A stretch of 32,481 bases of DNA, taken from positions 1 through 32,481 of the forward strand of contig NZ_AJTQ01000124.1 of NCBI RefSeq assembly GCF_000262345.1. The letters run 5' to 3'. The notes under the pieces are model-generated. The model saw only the letters and a program-made list of their open reading frames with translations, searched no databases and had not been told where the DNA came from. Every line of letters begins with the position of its first letter. The stretch's first letter is position 1. This DNA is from Streptomyces xiaopingdaonensis (GTDB lineage Bacteria; Actinomycetota; Actinomycetes; Streptomycetales; Streptomycetaceae). Both the position numbers and the translations under genes were made by a program. Below are positions 24,459 through 32,481 of this stretch, piece by piece.

Positions 24459-24482
24459 TTGGTCCCCCTCGAAGGGAGTGCT

Positions 24483-26144
24483 GTGACCGCTGCTGACCCG
24501 GACCGCAGGGCGGCTGCCGAGGCGCGACTGACGCGGGCGGGCGAGCCGTTCGAGGTCGCGGTGGAGGACGTACGGGGCGCACCGATGCGGGTCTTCCGCA
24601 ACCGGTACCGCTCCCTGCCCCAACTCCTCGACCGCGCACGGCAGTACGGCGCCACCGAGTACCTCGTCAGCGGCGCCACCCGGCTGACGTTCACCGAACA
24701 CGCGGCAGCCGTGGCGCAGTTGGCTCGTGCCCTGCGTGAGCGGTACGGGGTGGGCGCGGGACACCGCGTCGCGGTACTCGGGGCCAACAGCGCGGAGTGG
24801 ATCGTCGCCTTCTGGGCCACCGTGTCCCTGGGCGCCGTCGCCGTGGGACTCAACTCGCTCTGGTCCGCGCGCGAGGTCGCGTACGGCCTCGCGGACAGTG
24901 AGCCGACGTTGCTCGTCGCCGACGAGCGCCGCCGCGCGCTGCTGGAGCGCCCCGCCTGCCCCGTGCTCCCGATGGAGGACGTCCCCCGACTCGCCTACGC
25001 GAAAGGCGACCCGAAGACTCCGCCCCGCCCGGAGACACCGATCGACGAGGACGACCCCGCCGTAGTCCTCTACACCTCCGGCACGACCGGCAGCCCCAAA
25101 GGCGCCCTCCACTCCCACCGCAACCTCCTCGCCGCCGTCGACTTCCACCTCTTCAACGACGCGGTCGCGACCGCACTCGGCGCGCCGCCGAAGCAGCGCA
25201 GGTTCCTCCTCGCCACCCCGCTCTTCCACATCGCCGGCCTGCACAACCTGGCCGTTCCGCGCCTCGCGGTCGGGGACACCGCCGTCCTCCACACCGGCCG
25301 CTTCGACGCGGACCGCGTGCTCGAACTCATCGAACGGGAGCGGATCACCAACTGGGGCGCCGTCCCCACGATGGCCAACCGCCTCCTCGCACGGGGCGAC
25401 CTCTCCCGCTACGACCTCTCGTCCCTCACGACGCTCTCCCTCAACTCGGCCCCCTCCAGCCCCGCTCTCCTGGACGAGGTCCGCGACAGGCTCCCCGGCC
25501 TCGCGGCGCTGCCCGGCACGAGCTACGGCCTCACCGAGTCGAGTACGGCGGCGACCTTCGCCGGCCCGGCGGAACTCGCGCGCGATCCGTCCAGCGTCGG
25601 CCGCCCCGTCGTCAACACCGAGGTGGAGGTGCGCGACGCCGCCGGCGCCCGCGTCCCCGACGGCACCGAAGGCGAAGTCTGCCTACGCGGACCGCAGATG
25701 ATGCTCGGCTACTGGAGGGCCCCGCGCGCGACCCGCGAGACGCTGGCCCCGGACGGCTGGCTGCGCACCGGCGACCTGGGCACCGTGCGCAACGGCCTGC
25801 TGCGCATCAGCAGCAGGCGTTCCGACCTCATCCTGCGCGGCGGCGAGAACGTCTACCCGGCCGAGGTGGAGGCGGTCCTCGACGCCCACCCGGACGTCGC
25901 CGAGTGCGCGGTGCTCGGCGTCCCCCACGCGGACCTGGGCGAGGAGGTCGCCGCCGCGGTCGTCACGAAGCACCAGGAGGGCCCCGACGCGCAGCGGCTC
26001 GCGGACTACGCCCGAGAGCGGCTCGCCTCCTACAAGGTCCCCACGCGCTGGAAGTTGACCACCCGCCCGCTCCCGCGCAACGCCACAGGCAAGGTCGAGC
26101 GCCACCGTGCCCTGCGGTCCGATGGGCAGCACGAGGCGACGTGA
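24483..26144 (+). CDS. Acyl-CoA synthetase (AMP-forming), ANL superfamily
   Basis: 553 residues. It should activate a carboxylic (fatty) acid with ATP to the acyl-AMP and then form the CoA thioester. Seen in order: the P-loop-like A3 motif YTSGTTGSPKG (197-207), TPLFHIAGLHNL, A5 motif TSYGLTES, A7 GWLRTGDLG, the hinge region RSDLILRGGENVYPAEVE and the catalytic lysine K537 in LPRNATGKVERH. Chain length or acid specificity cannot be read from this. GTG 24483 follows AAGGGAG at a good distance; an in-frame ATG at 24435 would add a Cys-rich stretch with no family match. It is monocistronic, and converges on the ATPase/DUF4276 cassette after 69 bases. Confidence 0.93.
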   Translation: MTAADPDRRAAAEARLTRAGEPFEVAVEDVRGAPMRVFRNRYRSLPQLLDRARQYGATEYLVSGATRLTFTEHAAAVAQLARALRERYGVGAGHRVAVLGANSAEWIVAFWATVSLGAVAVGLNSLWSAREVAYGLADSEPTLLVADERRRALLERPACPVLPMEDVPRLAYAKGDPKTPPRPETPIDEDDPAVVLYTSGTTGSPKGALHSHRNLLAAVDFHLFNDAVATALGAPPKQRRFLLATPLFHIAGLHNLAVPRLAVGDTAVLHTGRFDADRVLELIERERITNWGAVPTMANRLLARGDLSRYDLSSLTTLSLNSAPSSPALLDEVRDRLPGLAALPGTSYGLTESSTAATFAGPAELARDPSSVGRPVVNTEVEVRDAAGARVPDGTEGEVCLRGPQMMLGYWRAPRATRETLAPDGWLRTGDLGTVRNGLLRISSRRSDLILRGGENVYPAEVEAVLDAHPDVAECAVLGVPHADLGEEVAAAVVTKHQEGPDAQRLADYARERLASYKVPTRWKLTTRPLPRNATGKVERHRALRSDGQHEAT

Positions 26145-26186
26145 GCCGTGGACCGGTGCCGCGGGGCTGGTGGAACCGCCGTTGGA

Positions 26187-26209
26187 CGGGGCGCATTCGG
26201 CGCACCCCG
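26187..26209. terminator. Possible terminator between convergent genes
   Basis: GGGGCGC and GCGCACCCC can pair around ATTCG with a small bulge in the short gap between the acyl-CoA synthetase stop and the DUF4276 stop. The stem is imperfect, so this is a weak call. Confidence 0.35.
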
Positions 26210-26213
26210 CGAA

Positions 26214-26873
26214 TCAGCCGGTCAGTTCCCGGACTCCGGAGACGAACGCCCGGAAGCTGGGCGACCTGCTGCCGTCGAGTTGGAGGTGCGGGCCGATACG
26301 GCGGCCCCATTCCGGTTTCGAGGCTATCCGCACGCCGGATTCGAGGAGCACCTTCCCGAACGCGTCCGAGGTCTTCCCGGTCACGCTGTCCGGGTTTCCG
26401 CGGTATTTGCGCGGGGGCTCCTTGGCGACTTTGGGGAACGCCCGCCGCACGGCCTCCCAGTCGCCGAAGTACCAGCTCTCCAGTTCCCTGACGGCGATGC
26501 GGTTGAGCACGTGGAAGGCGCTCGCCCCCTGAGCCGCTCCCGGAACCAGTCCCGCCTCGACGGCCATAGAGTCGAGGGATGCTTTGAGGTGATCGTGCTC
26601 GTCGTCGTCCCGATCGACGAGCACGATCACGCGGATGTCCTCACCGCGGTTGCGTGCCGAGGCGTAGCCCTGAAGGCGAAACGGCAGTTTCTTGAGCAGG
26701 TCGGGCTTTCCGCGGAAGGGGCGGATGCCGACGGCGACGGCACGGGAGTCGACCAGGCGGACGACGAGTTCCCGCAGGACTTTCGCCGCCGACTCCTCCT
26801 CGACCAGCACCTCCAGGCGTACTGCCGTGCGCCCGGCTCCCCTTTTTCCCGGGACGCGGGAGTTTCGGCTCAC
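26214..26873 (-). CDS. DUF4276 protein, TOPRIM-like (probable nuclease partner of the ATPase)
   Basis: 219 residues, of the DUF4276 type. The opening strand and helix VRLEVLVEEESAAKVLRELV contains the acidic cluster E25-E27, where TOPRIM domains have their catalytic Glu. RVIVLVDRDDDEHD supplies D87, D89 and D90 in the place of the TOPRIM DxD. The later AVRELESWYFGDWEAVR is the conserved ELE-W segment of the family, with E130, E132 and D138. A metal-dependent nuclease or phosphotransfer function is inferred, not shown. GTG 26873 overlaps the stop of the upstream ATPase (GTGA) and has GAGGAGG just before it, inside the ATPase 3' end, so translation is coupled. Its GC content is visibly lower than that of the housekeeping neighbours. 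Confidence 0.83.
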   Translation of the reverse strand: MSRNSRVPGKRGAGRTAVRLEVLVEEESAAKVLRELVVRLVDSRAVAVGIRPFRGKPDLLKKLPFRLQGYASARNRGEDIRVIVLVDRDDDEHDHLKASLDSMAVEAGLVPGAAQGASAFHVLNRIAVRELESWYFGDWEAVRRAFPKVAKEPPRKYRGNPDSVTGKTSDAFGKVLLESGVRIASKPEWGRRIGPHLQLDGSRSPSFRAFVSGVRELTG

Positions 26874-28072
26874 TCGCCCTCCTCGATCCCGGAGACGGGC
26901 ATGGCCGGAGCTGGCAGCTCTTCGAAGTACTGCTCCTGCCAGAGGGTCCCGAGGAGGGCGCCCTGGTTCATCATGTCCATCACGAGCGAGATCTTGTTGG
27001 GGCGCACCACCCGGGTGTAGCCGCTCGCGTCGCGGTAAAGGGCGATGACCTCCTCGGGACGGCACGCGTTCACGAAGTCGTGCGAATGCGTCGTCACGAG
27101 GACCTGGGACTGCTCGCTCGACTGCCGGCATTGTTCAGCCAGGCTGCGGAGAACGGTCGTGTAGAGATGGTTCTCCGGCTCCTCGATCCCGATGAACGGG
27201 GCCGGATTCGGGTCGGAGAGAAGTGTCAGATAGGAGAGCAGTTTCAGAGTCCCGTCGGACGCGTTGTCCGCCAGCACGGCGTCCTCGAACGGTGCGTCCT
27301 TGATGAAGAGCACCAACCGCCCGTCGGGGGATGTCTTGTAGTCGACGCTTTCCAGCGCCGGTACCGTCTCCGTCAGTGCCTTGATCACCTGTCGCAGTCG
27401 CTCGGGATCGTTCTCCTTGAGGTACTGGAGGACGTTGCTGACGTTGTCACCCGACTGGGAAAGCCGCTCCTGAGGCCCGGCGCCGGGGGACTGCCTCTCC
27501 TCCGCCACGGAAAGGTAGGAGAGGTACCAGCCGGAGATGAATCGGCGCAGTGCTGCCACTCGCGGGTGCGAGCGGAACCGGCCCAGCGCGTTGACTGCCA
27601 ACTGGTCGGTGCCGTCGAGGGTTTCCTGCGTCTTTTCTCCGGTCTCCTCGTTGGCGACATAGCCGGAACCGTTCGTGAAGTCGAGGATGTGGGTCGGCCT
27701 TCCCTGGCCTTTCCCGGGCTGCCTCCAGCGCAGCAACTCCTTGGAGACATAGGGCCTTCCACGCTCCTCGTCCAGTTCCAGACGGTATGTCAGGAGATTG
27801 CTGGAGGGCTCCTCGCGATATGAGATCTGTACGGCCACGGGTTTCGTCGAGCCCCTCGACCGGAGCTGAGCCGCACCGCCGCGGCGATCCCACGCGGTGC
27901 GCACACCGCGGGTGAAACAAGTCTCCATGAAGGCGAAGACGTCGAAGAGGGTCGATTTTCCGCTGCCGTTGGGGCCGACAAGGACAGTGAAGGGTTGCAG
28001 TTTGTTGATCTCTACGTCCTGGAGGACGCGATAGTTCTCGATCTTGATCGTCTCGATCACGGGCGGTCGCAC
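26870..28072 (-). CDS. AAA/ABC-type ATPase (AAA_21, SMC/OLD-like)
   Basis: 400 residues. It starts IETIKIENYRVLQDVEINKLQPFTVLVGPNGSGKST with Walker A at 33-41. After an inserted middle region (~60-240) it has the signature-like ASDGTLKLLSYL (271-282), Walker B FIGIEEPENHLY with the catalytic Glu (293-304) and the H-switch VLVTTHSHDF (324-333). This is the layout of RecF/OLD-type ABC ATPases that act on DNA or as defence sensors; there is no membrane partner, so it is not a transporter. GTG 28072 is chosen because GAGGAG stands six bases upstream; GTG 28060 is the alternative. It is coupled to the DUF4276 gene by a 4-base overlap. GC is about 60% in the one line counted (27181-27240), against about 75% in hisD, which suggests transfer. 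Confidence 0.9.
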   Translation of the reverse strand: MRPPVIETIKIENYRVLQDVEINKLQPFTVLVGPNGSGKSTLFDVFAFMETCFTRGVRTAWDRRGGAAQLRSRGSTKPVAVQISYREEPSSNLLTYRLELDEERGRPYVSKELLRWRQPGKGQGRPTHILDFTNGSGYVANEETGEKTQETLDGTDQLAVNALGRFRSHPRVAALRRFISGWYLSYLSVAEERQSPGAGPQERLSQSGDNVSNVLQYLKENDPERLRQVIKALTETVPALESVDYKTSPDGRLVLFIKDAPFEDAVLADNASDGTLKLLSYLTLLSDPNPAPFIGIEEPENHLYTTVLRSLAEQCRQSSEQSQVLVTTHSHDFVNACRPEEVIALYRDASGYTRVVRPNKISLVMDMMNQGALLGTLWQEQYFEELPAPAMPVSGIEEGE

Positions 28073-28152
28073 AGCCAACTCCTCACCAACCGCTCGGGCA
28101 CACGCTCGTCGTTGCCGACGGATCACCGATCTCGGCCATGCCGGCCCGCTCA

Positions 28153-28239
28153 TCGGGACCGGCTGCGCGTCCCCTTGCGGATGCCGTCGGGCCACCCATC
28201 GTAGGCGGGCTGTTCCCCCGTCCGCTCCAGCCACTCGTG
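28153..28239 (-). pseudogene. Possible relic of a coding sequence upstream of the ATPase gene
   Basis: On the minus strand the short frame reads EWLERTGEQPAYDGWPDGIRKGTRSRSR and then TGA. It has the look of a real protein C-terminus, unlike usual GC-rich noise, but has no credible start and no recognisable family. It may be the tail of a lost gene, or chance. It lies between the sdh terminator and the ATPase start. Confidence 0.25.
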
Positions 28240-28245
28240 TTCCCC

Positions 28246-28268
28246 GCGCCCCGGGTGAAGCGGGGCGC
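28246..28268 (-). terminator. Terminator of the sdhCAB operon
   Basis: Perfect 8-bp stem GCGCCCCG (28246-28253) / CGGGGCGC (28261-28268) with a seven-base loop, 15 bases past the sdhB stop codon in the direction of transcription. It separates the operon from the ATPase/DUF4276 cassette. Confidence 0.82.
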
Positions 28269-28283
28269 ACGCAACACGCCCCC

Positions 28284-29024
28284 TCACCCCTTCCGCACCG
28301 CCCGCAGGTACTCCCGGTTCATCGCCGCGATCGACGGGAGCGGGATGTCCTTCGGACAGGCGGTGGCGCACTCGCCGGCGAGGGTGCAGCCGCCGAAGCC
28401 CTCGGTGTCCATCTGGTCGACCATGTCGAGGACGCGGGTTTCGCGTTCGGGGGCGCCCTGCGGCAGCGAGTTGAGGTGGTTGACCTTGGCCGAGGTGAAG
28501 AGCATCGCGGAGCCGTTGGGGCAGGCGGCGACGCAGGCGCCGCAGCCGATGCACTCGGCGTGCTCGAAGGCGGTGTCGGCGGCGTCCTTGGGCACGGGGG
28601 TCGAGTGGGCCTCGGGGGCGCTGCCCGTCGGCGCCGTGACGTAGCCGCCTGCGCCGATGATGCGGTCGAAGGCGGAGCGGTCGACGACGAGGTCCTTGAC
28701 GACGGGGAAGGCCGCGGCCCTCCACGGCTCGACGTCGATCGTGTCGCCGTCCGAGAAGTGCCGCATGTGGAGCTGGCAGGTGGTCGTCGGCTCGGGGCCG
28801 TGCGCCTGGCCGTCGATGACGACGCCGCACGCGCCGCAGATCCCCTCGCGGCAGTCGTGGTCGAAGGCGACGGGCTCCTCCCCGCGGTCGGCGAGCTCCT
28901 CGTTGAGGGTGTCGAGCATCTCGAGGAAGGACATTTCCGGTGCGATGCCGTCGAGTTCGTAGGTGGCCATGGCGCCGCGGTCCTCGGGGCCGCGCTGGCG
29001 CCAGATCCGGAGGGTGAGTCTCAC
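28284..29024 (-). CDS. sdhB: Succinate dehydrogenase/fumarate reductase iron-sulfur subunit
   Basis: 246 residues. It carries electrons from the flavoprotein to the membrane haems through three clusters. The ferredoxin-type [2Fe-2S] ligands are in [15 protein letters not shown] and the later TTTCQLH. The [4Fe-4S] and [3Fe-4S] ligands are in [16 protein letters not shown] and [11 protein letters not shown]. The start is GTG 29024 ([10 protein letters not shown]), which overlaps the sdhA stop; MATYELDG at 28971 is an internal Met, and starting there would remove the first beta strand. It is the last gene of sdhCAB, and a terminator follows. Confidence 0.95.
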   Translation of the reverse strand: MRLTLRIWRQRGPEDRGAMATYELDGIAPEMSFLEMLDTLNEELADRGEEPVAFDHDCREGICGACGVVIDGQAHGPEPTTTCQLHMRHFSDGDTIDVEPWRAAAFPVVKDLVVDRSAFDRIIGAGGYVTAPTGSAPEAHSTPVPKDAADTAFEHAECIGCGACVAACPNGSAMLFTSAKVNHLNSLPQGAPERETRVLDMVDQMDTEGFGGCTLAGECATACPKDIPLPSIAAMNREYLRAVRKG

Positions 29025-31012
29025 TTGTAGCTCCGCTGGGTGGGGTGTACGTGCTCGAAGGCGAGGTGTTCGCGGTGGAGTACGGGCGGGGCGCCGCTGC
29101 CGGTGAACTCCCAGGCGGCGGCGTAGGAGAAGGCGTCGTCGTCGCGTTCGGCCTCGCCGCCCTCGCTCTGGCTCTCGACGCGGAAATGGCCGCCGCAGGA
29201 CTCGGTGCGGTGGAGCGCGTCGAGGCACATCAGCTCGGCGAGTTCGAGGTGGTCGGAGACGCGGTTCGCCTTCTCCAGCGACTGGTTGAGCTCCGTGCCG
29301 CTGCCGGGGACGCGGATGCGCTCCCAGAACTCGCGGCGGAGCTCGGGGATGCGCTCCAGCGCCTTGCGGAGGCTCTCCTCGCTGCGGGCCATCCCGCAGT
29401 CCTCCCAGAGGAGTTCGCCGAGCTCCCGGTGGAAGGAGTCGGGGCTGCGGTCGCCGTTGTTGGAGAGCAGGTGGTAGAGGCGGTCCGTGACCTCGCCGAC
29501 GGCCTCGTGGACAGCCGGGTGGTCGGGGTCGACGTCGTCGTGCGGGTGGCGGGCGAGGTAGTCGCCGAGGGTCGCGGGGACGACGAAGTAGCCGTCGGCG
29601 AGGCCCTGCATGAGGGCCGAGGCGCCGAGCCGGTTGGCACCGTGGTCCGAGAAGTTGGCCTCGCCGATCGCGAAGAGCCCCGGGATCGTGGTCTGGAGGT
29701 CGTAGTCGACCCACAGGCCGCCCATCGTGTAGTGGATCGCCGGGTAGATGCGCATCGGCACCTCGTACGGGTCCTCCGCGGTGATCCGCTGGTACATCTC
29801 GAAGAGGTTGCCGTACTTCTCCTCGACGGCCGGCCGGCCGAGGCGCGCGAGGGCGTCGGCGAAGTCGAGGTAGACGCCCTGCCCGCCGGGGCCGACCCCG
29901 CGGCCCTCGTCGCAGACGCTCTTGGCGGCGCGGGAGGCGATGTCGCGGGGGACGAGGTTGCCGAAGGCCGGGTAGCGGCGCTCCAGGTAGTAGTCGCGCT
30001 CGTCCTCGGGGATCTCGGCGGGCGGGCGGGTGTCGCCGGCCTGCTTGGGAACCCAGATACGGCCGTCGTTGCGGAGCGACTCGCTCATCAGCGTCAGCTT
30101 CGACTGGTGGTCGCCGGAGCGCGGGATGCACGTCGGGTGGATCTGGGTGAAGCAGGGGTTGGCGAAGTGGGCGCCGCGGCGGTGGGCGCGCCAGATCGCC
30201 GTCGCGTTGGAGTTCTTGGCGTTGGTGGAGAGGTAGAAGACGTTGCCGTAGCCGCCGGTGGCGAGGACGACGGCGTCGGCGAGGTGGGTCTCGATCCGTC
30301 CCGTGACGAGGTCGCGCGCGACGATGCCGCGTGCCCTGCCGTCGACGACGATCAGGTCGAGCATCTCGGTGCGCGGGTGCATCTCGACGGCGCCGGCCGC
30401 GATCTGGCGGGAGAGCGCCTGGTAGGCGCCGAGCAGGAGTTGCTGCCCCGTCTGGCCGCGGGCGTAGAAGGTGCGCGAGACCTGCACGCCGCCGAAGGAG
30501 CGGGTGTCGAGGAGGCCGCCGTACTCGCGCGCGAAGGGCACGCCCTGCGCGACGCACTGGTCGATGATCTCGACCGAGATCTGCGCCAGGCGGCGGACGT
30601 TGGACTCGCGGGCGCGGAAGTCGCCGCCCTTGACGGTGTCGTAGAAGAGCCGGTGGACGGAGTCGCCGTCGTTGCGGTAGTTCTTCGCCGCGTTGATGCC
30701 GCCCTGTGCCGCGATGGAGTGGGCGCGGCGCGGCGAGTCCTGGTAGCAGAACTGGACGACGTGGTAACCCTGTTCGGCGAGGGTGGCCCCCGCGGCTCCG
30801 CCCGCGAGCCCGGTGCCGACGACGAGCACCTTGTACTTGCGCCGGTTCGCCGGGTTGACGAGCTTCGCCTCGAAGCGCCGGGTGTCCCACTGCTCCTGGA
30901 CGGGGCCCGACGGTGCCTTGGTGTCGGCGATCGGCTCCCCCACGCGGTACTGCGCGTACGGGGGGAGGTCGGCGCGCGCCGCCTGCGTGGTGTGGTCTGC
31001 TGCGTCGGGCAT
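29021..31012 (-). CDS. sdhA: Succinate dehydrogenase/fumarate reductase flavoprotein subunit
   Basis: 663 residues. It oxidises succinate to fumarate at the inner face of the membrane. Seen: the dinucleotide-binding [40 protein letters not shown] with the His expected to bind FAD covalently, [67 protein letters not shown] and the substrate-site Arg region. The length and the [12 protein letters not shown] N-terminus fit the B-type (Wolinella/Bacillus-like, menaquinone-linked) group, and the single large SdhC subunit agrees. One base separates it from the sdhC stop, and its own stop overlaps the sdhB start. Confidence 0.96.
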   Translation of the reverse strand: MPDAADHTTQAARADLPPYAQYRVGEPIADTKAPSGPVQEQWDTRRFEAKLVNPANRRKYKVLVVGTGLAGGAAGATLAEQGYHVVQFCYQDSPRRAHSIAAQGGINAAKNYRNDGDSVHRLFYDTVKGGDFRARESNVRRLAQISVEIIDQCVAQGVPFAREYGGLLDTRSFGGVQVSRTFYARGQTGQQLLLGAYQALSRQIAAGAVEMHPRTEMLDLIVVDGRARGIVARDLVTGRIETHLADAVVLATGGYGNVFYLSTNAKNSNATAIWRAHRRGAHFANPCFTQIHPTCIPRSGDHQSKLTLMSESLRNDGRIWVPKQAGDTRPPAEIPEDERDYYLERRYPAFGNLVPRDIASRAAKSVCDEGRGVGPGGQGVYLDFADALARLGRPAVEEKYGNLFEMYQRITAEDPYEVPMRIYPAIHYTMGGLWVDYDLQTTIPGLFAIGEANFSDHGANRLGASALMQGLADGYFVVPATLGDYLARHPHDDVDPDHPAVHEAVGEVTDRLYHLLSNNGDRSPDSFHRELGELLWEDCGMARSEESLRKALERIPELRREFWERIRVPGSGTELNQSLEKANRVSDHLELAELMCLDALHRTESCGGHFRVESQSEGGEAERDDDAFSYAAAWEFTGSGAPPVLHREHLAFEHVHPTQRSYK

Positions 31013-31013
31013 G

Positions 31014-31766
31014 TCAGTGCACCGCTCCCGTCATGACGGCGATGGGGACCGAGAGGAAGCCGGCGGTGAGGACCACCGCCAGCACGTTGGAGGCCGCGGA
31101 GAGGCCGCGGCGCAGGCCGGCGCGGGTCGCGCCGAGCGTCTGCGCGGCGCTGTAGAAGCCGTGCCTGACGTGGAGGCCGACGGCGAGCATCGCGACGACG
31201 TAGATGACGTTGCCGTACCAGGTCGTGAAGGCGGCGACGACGTTCTCGTACGGGTGGCCCGCCTGGCCCCGCGGGTTCACGGTGCCGGTGGTGAGGTCGA
31301 GGATGTGCCAGACGACGAAGAGGCCGACGATCACGCCGCCCCACCGCATGGTGCGCGTCGCGTAACTGGTGCGGGCCTTGCGGTGGGCGTACTTCACGGG
31401 GCGGGCAGCGAGGTCGCGGCGGCTGAGCTGGTACGCGGAGACGGCGTGCGCCACGACGGCCGCGACGAGCACGACGCGGGCGATCCAGAGGAACCACTCG
31501 TGGTGGAGGAAGGGCTCTCCGATGGTGCGCAGCCAGTGCGCGTAGCCGTTGAACTCGTCGGCCCCGAAGAAAATCTTGAGGTTGCCGAGCATGTGGACGA
31601 CGAGGTAGCCGAGCATCAGCAGCCCGCTCACCGCCATCACGGTCTTCTTGCCGATGCTGCTCCGCCACATCCTGCGGAGCGGCCCGAGCCGCCGCGCCGG
31701 GGCCGTGCCGGAGGCGGAGCGCTCCCCGCCGCGGTCCGTCGGCGTCTTCGCCGTTGCCGTTGCCAT
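31014..31766 (-). CDS. sdhC: Succinate dehydrogenase cytochrome b subunit, B-type dihaem anchor
   Basis: 250 residues. After a 40-residue basic tail there are five hydrophobic segments (about 41-61, 91-113, 143-160, 185-203, 224-246), as in single-subunit dihaem anchors that pass electrons to menaquinone. Candidate haem-ligand histidines within helices are H58, H107, H154 and H199; which pairs are used is not decided here. The ATG at 31766 has no Shine-Dalgarno, and its promoter is placed so that transcription would start at or next to the ATG. It is first in the sdhCAB operon and divergent from a LysR gene. Confidence 0.93.
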   Translation of the reverse strand: MATATAKTPTDRGGERSASGTAPARRLGPLRRMWRSSIGKKTVMAVSGLLMLGYLVVHMLGNLKIFFGADEFNGYAHWLRTIGEPFLHHEWFLWIARVVLVAAVVAHAVSAYQLSRRDLAARPVKYAHRKARTSYATRTMRWGGVIVGLFVVWHILDLTTGTVNPRGQAGHPYENVVAAFTTWYGNVIYVVAMLAVGLHVRHGFYSAAQTLGATRAGLRRGLSAASNVLAVVLTAGFLSVPIAVMTGAVH

Positions 31767-31774
31767 GAATCACG

Positions 31775-31804
31775 ACAGTAGGAACGGCCGCAGAATCAGT
31801 CCAA
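31775..31804 (-). promoter_or_regulatory. Promoter of sdhCAB
   Basis: On the minus strand TTGGAC (31799-31804), an 18-base spacer and TACTGT (31775-31780) form a good vegetative promoter. The A of the sdhC ATG is the ninth base after the -10 box, so the mRNA is probably leaderless. Confidence 0.68.
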
Positions 31805-31825
31805 GACATAGTTCTGCTCTGGACC

Positions 31826-31840
31826 ATAGGCTACGGCTAT
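31826..31840. promoter_or_regulatory. LysR-type box between sdhC and the regulator
   Basis: ATAG-N7-CTAT contains the T-N11-A core of LysR-type binding sites. Its centre is about 66 bases upstream of the predicted sdhC transcription start, the usual position of an activator-type recognition site, and about 28 bases before the regulator's own ATG, fitting autorepression. Confidence 0.6.
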
Positions 31841-31860
31841 CAGGCAGGTACGCTGGCGGT

Positions 31861-32481
31861 ATGCAGCTCCACCAGCTCCGGTACTTCGCCGCCGTCGCGG
31901 ACGCCCGCCACTTCACTCGGGCCGCCGAGCGCGAGATGGTGGCGCAGCCCTCGCTCTCGCAGCAGATCCGGGCGCTGGAGCGGGAGTTGGGCGCCGAGCT
32001 CTTCCACCGCGCCCGCGGTCACATCTCGCTCACCGACGCGGGCGAGGCCCTGCTGCCGTTCGCACGCCGCATCCTCGCCGACACGGAAACGGCGCGGCGG
32101 CAGGTGCAGGAGGTCGCGCAGCTCGGACGTGGACGGGTGCGGCTCGGCGCGCCGCCGAGCCTGTGCGCCGGCGTCGTCCCCGACGTGCTGCGCGTCTTCC
32201 ACGACCGGTACCCGGGCGTCGAACTCGTGGTGCACGAGGACGGTTCGCAGGACCTGGTCCGCGTGCTCGCGGCGGGCGAGCTCGACCTGGCGCTCATCCT
32301 CACGCCGCTCCCCGTGCAGGCGCCGGCGCTCGCCACGGCCGAGGTGCTGCGCGAGGAGCTCGTCGTCGTCTCGCCGCTCGACGAGCCGCCGCCGGTCGAG
32401 GGGCGTCCGATGCGCGTCGCCGACCTTCGGGACCGTCCGCTCGCGATGTTCCGGCGCGGGTACGACCTGCGCGAACTCATC
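31861..32481 (+). CDS. LysR-family transcriptional regulator (C-terminus off the window)
   Basis: 207 residues are visible and the frame runs off the edge. The N-terminal winged HTH (MQLHQLRYFAAVADARHFTRAAEREMVAQPSLSQQIRALERELGAELFHR) is followed by the linker helix and the start of the periplasmic-binding-protein-like effector domain (GRVRLGAPPSLCAGVVPDVLRVFHDRYPGVELVVHEDGS, LAAGELDLALILTPLP). LysR proteins usually run near 300 residues, so about a third is missing. It is divergent from sdhCAB, with the LysR-type box between them. It is therefore the likely regulator of this operon; the effector is unknown. Confidence 0.94.
   Translation, partial: MQLHQLRYFAAVADARHFTRAAEREMVAQPSLSQQIRALERELGAELFHRARGHISLTDAGEALLPFARRILADTETARRQVQEVAQLGRGRVRLGAPPSLCAGVVPDVLRVFHDRYPGVELVVHEDGSQDLVRVLAAGELDLALILTPLPVQAPALATAEVLREELVVVSPLDEPPPVEGRPMRVADLRDRPLAMFRRGYDLRELI

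Noticed and set aside
26214..28072. Calling the cassette PARIS or Gabija by name
   Set aside because: The partner looks like DUF4276, not DUF4435, and the ATPase has no fused TOPRIM or helicase partner, so a named assignment would overreach.
28284..30890. An 868-codon minus-strand frame covering sdhB and most of sdhA
   Set aside because: Only its last 246 codons are a real protein (SdhB, from GTG 29024); the rest is the wrong frame of sdhA.
29045..31036. A 663-codon plus-strand frame antisense to sdhA
   Set aside because: It is a Glu/Val/Gly-rich antisense frame typical of high-GC codon bias; sdhA on the other strand has all family motifs.
1..32481. CRISPR array, tRNA, rRNA, insertion sequence or integrase
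   Set aside because: No regularly spaced repeats, no tRNA-like cloverleaf and no transposase or integrase motifs were seen in either direction, although a covariance-model search was not possible.
1..32481. Secondary-metabolite gene cluster
   Set aside because: The siderophore importer and the single acyl-CoA synthetase have no NRPS, PKS, NIS or tailoring genes beside them.

Overview
The window is high-GC (hand-counted lines run from about 75% in the his genes to about 60% in one insert). It has frequent GTG starts, stop/start overlaps, candidate leaderless promoters and actinobacterial gene families: a PriA-type his operon, a Streptomyces-type D-Ala-D-Ala carboxypeptidase, a secreted prokaryotic phospholipase A2 and a B-type succinate dehydrogenase. 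Together these point to a Streptomyces chromosome, or a very close relative. Most of it is ordinary chromosomal gene content.

Layout. 1-4529: the end of a small basic protein, a NYN/PIN-like protein, an ABC-2 type exporter pair (ATPase and permease) and a four-helix membrane protein. 4546-7650 (minus strand): a terminator, a YbaK-type Cys-tRNA(Pro) deacylase, a LON-substrate-binding-domain protein and a beta-helix-like two-TM membrane protein. 7962-13824 (plus strand): the histidine cluster hisD-hisC-hisB-(54-aa membrane protein)-hisH-priA-(Rid-family protein)-hisF. The isomerase here keeps the PriA residues of the dual His/Trp enzyme. hisG, hisE and hisI are not in the window. 13834-18622: an FMN-type PPOX protein, then, behind a clear DmdR/IdeR-like iron box, a FecCD-type siderophore importer (permease, permease, ATPase, lipoprotein). 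18648-20001: a divergent XRE-cupin regulator and a SAM methyltransferase sharing a 118-bp promoter region. 20388-24233: secreted or envelope functions (phospholipase A2, a membrane-anchored Mrr-like nuclease, a SIMPL-domain protein, a zinc D-Ala-D-Ala carboxypeptidase) with unusually long GC-rich intergenic spacers. 24483-26144: an acyl-CoA synthetase. 26214-28072 (minus strand): a two-gene cassette of an SMC/ABC-like AAA ATPase and a TOPRIM-like DUF4276 protein. 28284-31766 (minus strand): sdhCAB. 31861 to the end: a divergent LysR regulator cut by the window edge.

The strongest candidate for a little-described system is the ATPase/DUF4276 pair. The genes overlap by a GTGA stop/start, have visibly lower GC than their neighbours, and sit between housekeeping genes. 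The ATPase has an ABC/SMC-type head and the partner has acidic residues arranged like the TOPRIM nucleases of OLD/Gabija/PARIS-type defence systems. A defence role is an inference. Other observations worth following are a LysR-type box centred near -66 of a probably leaderless sdhC promoter, an XRE operator candidate overlapping its own -35 box, a tandem GTGTAC-containing repeat ahead of hisD, and a Rid-family protein in the his operon that lacks the catalytic arginine of RidA.
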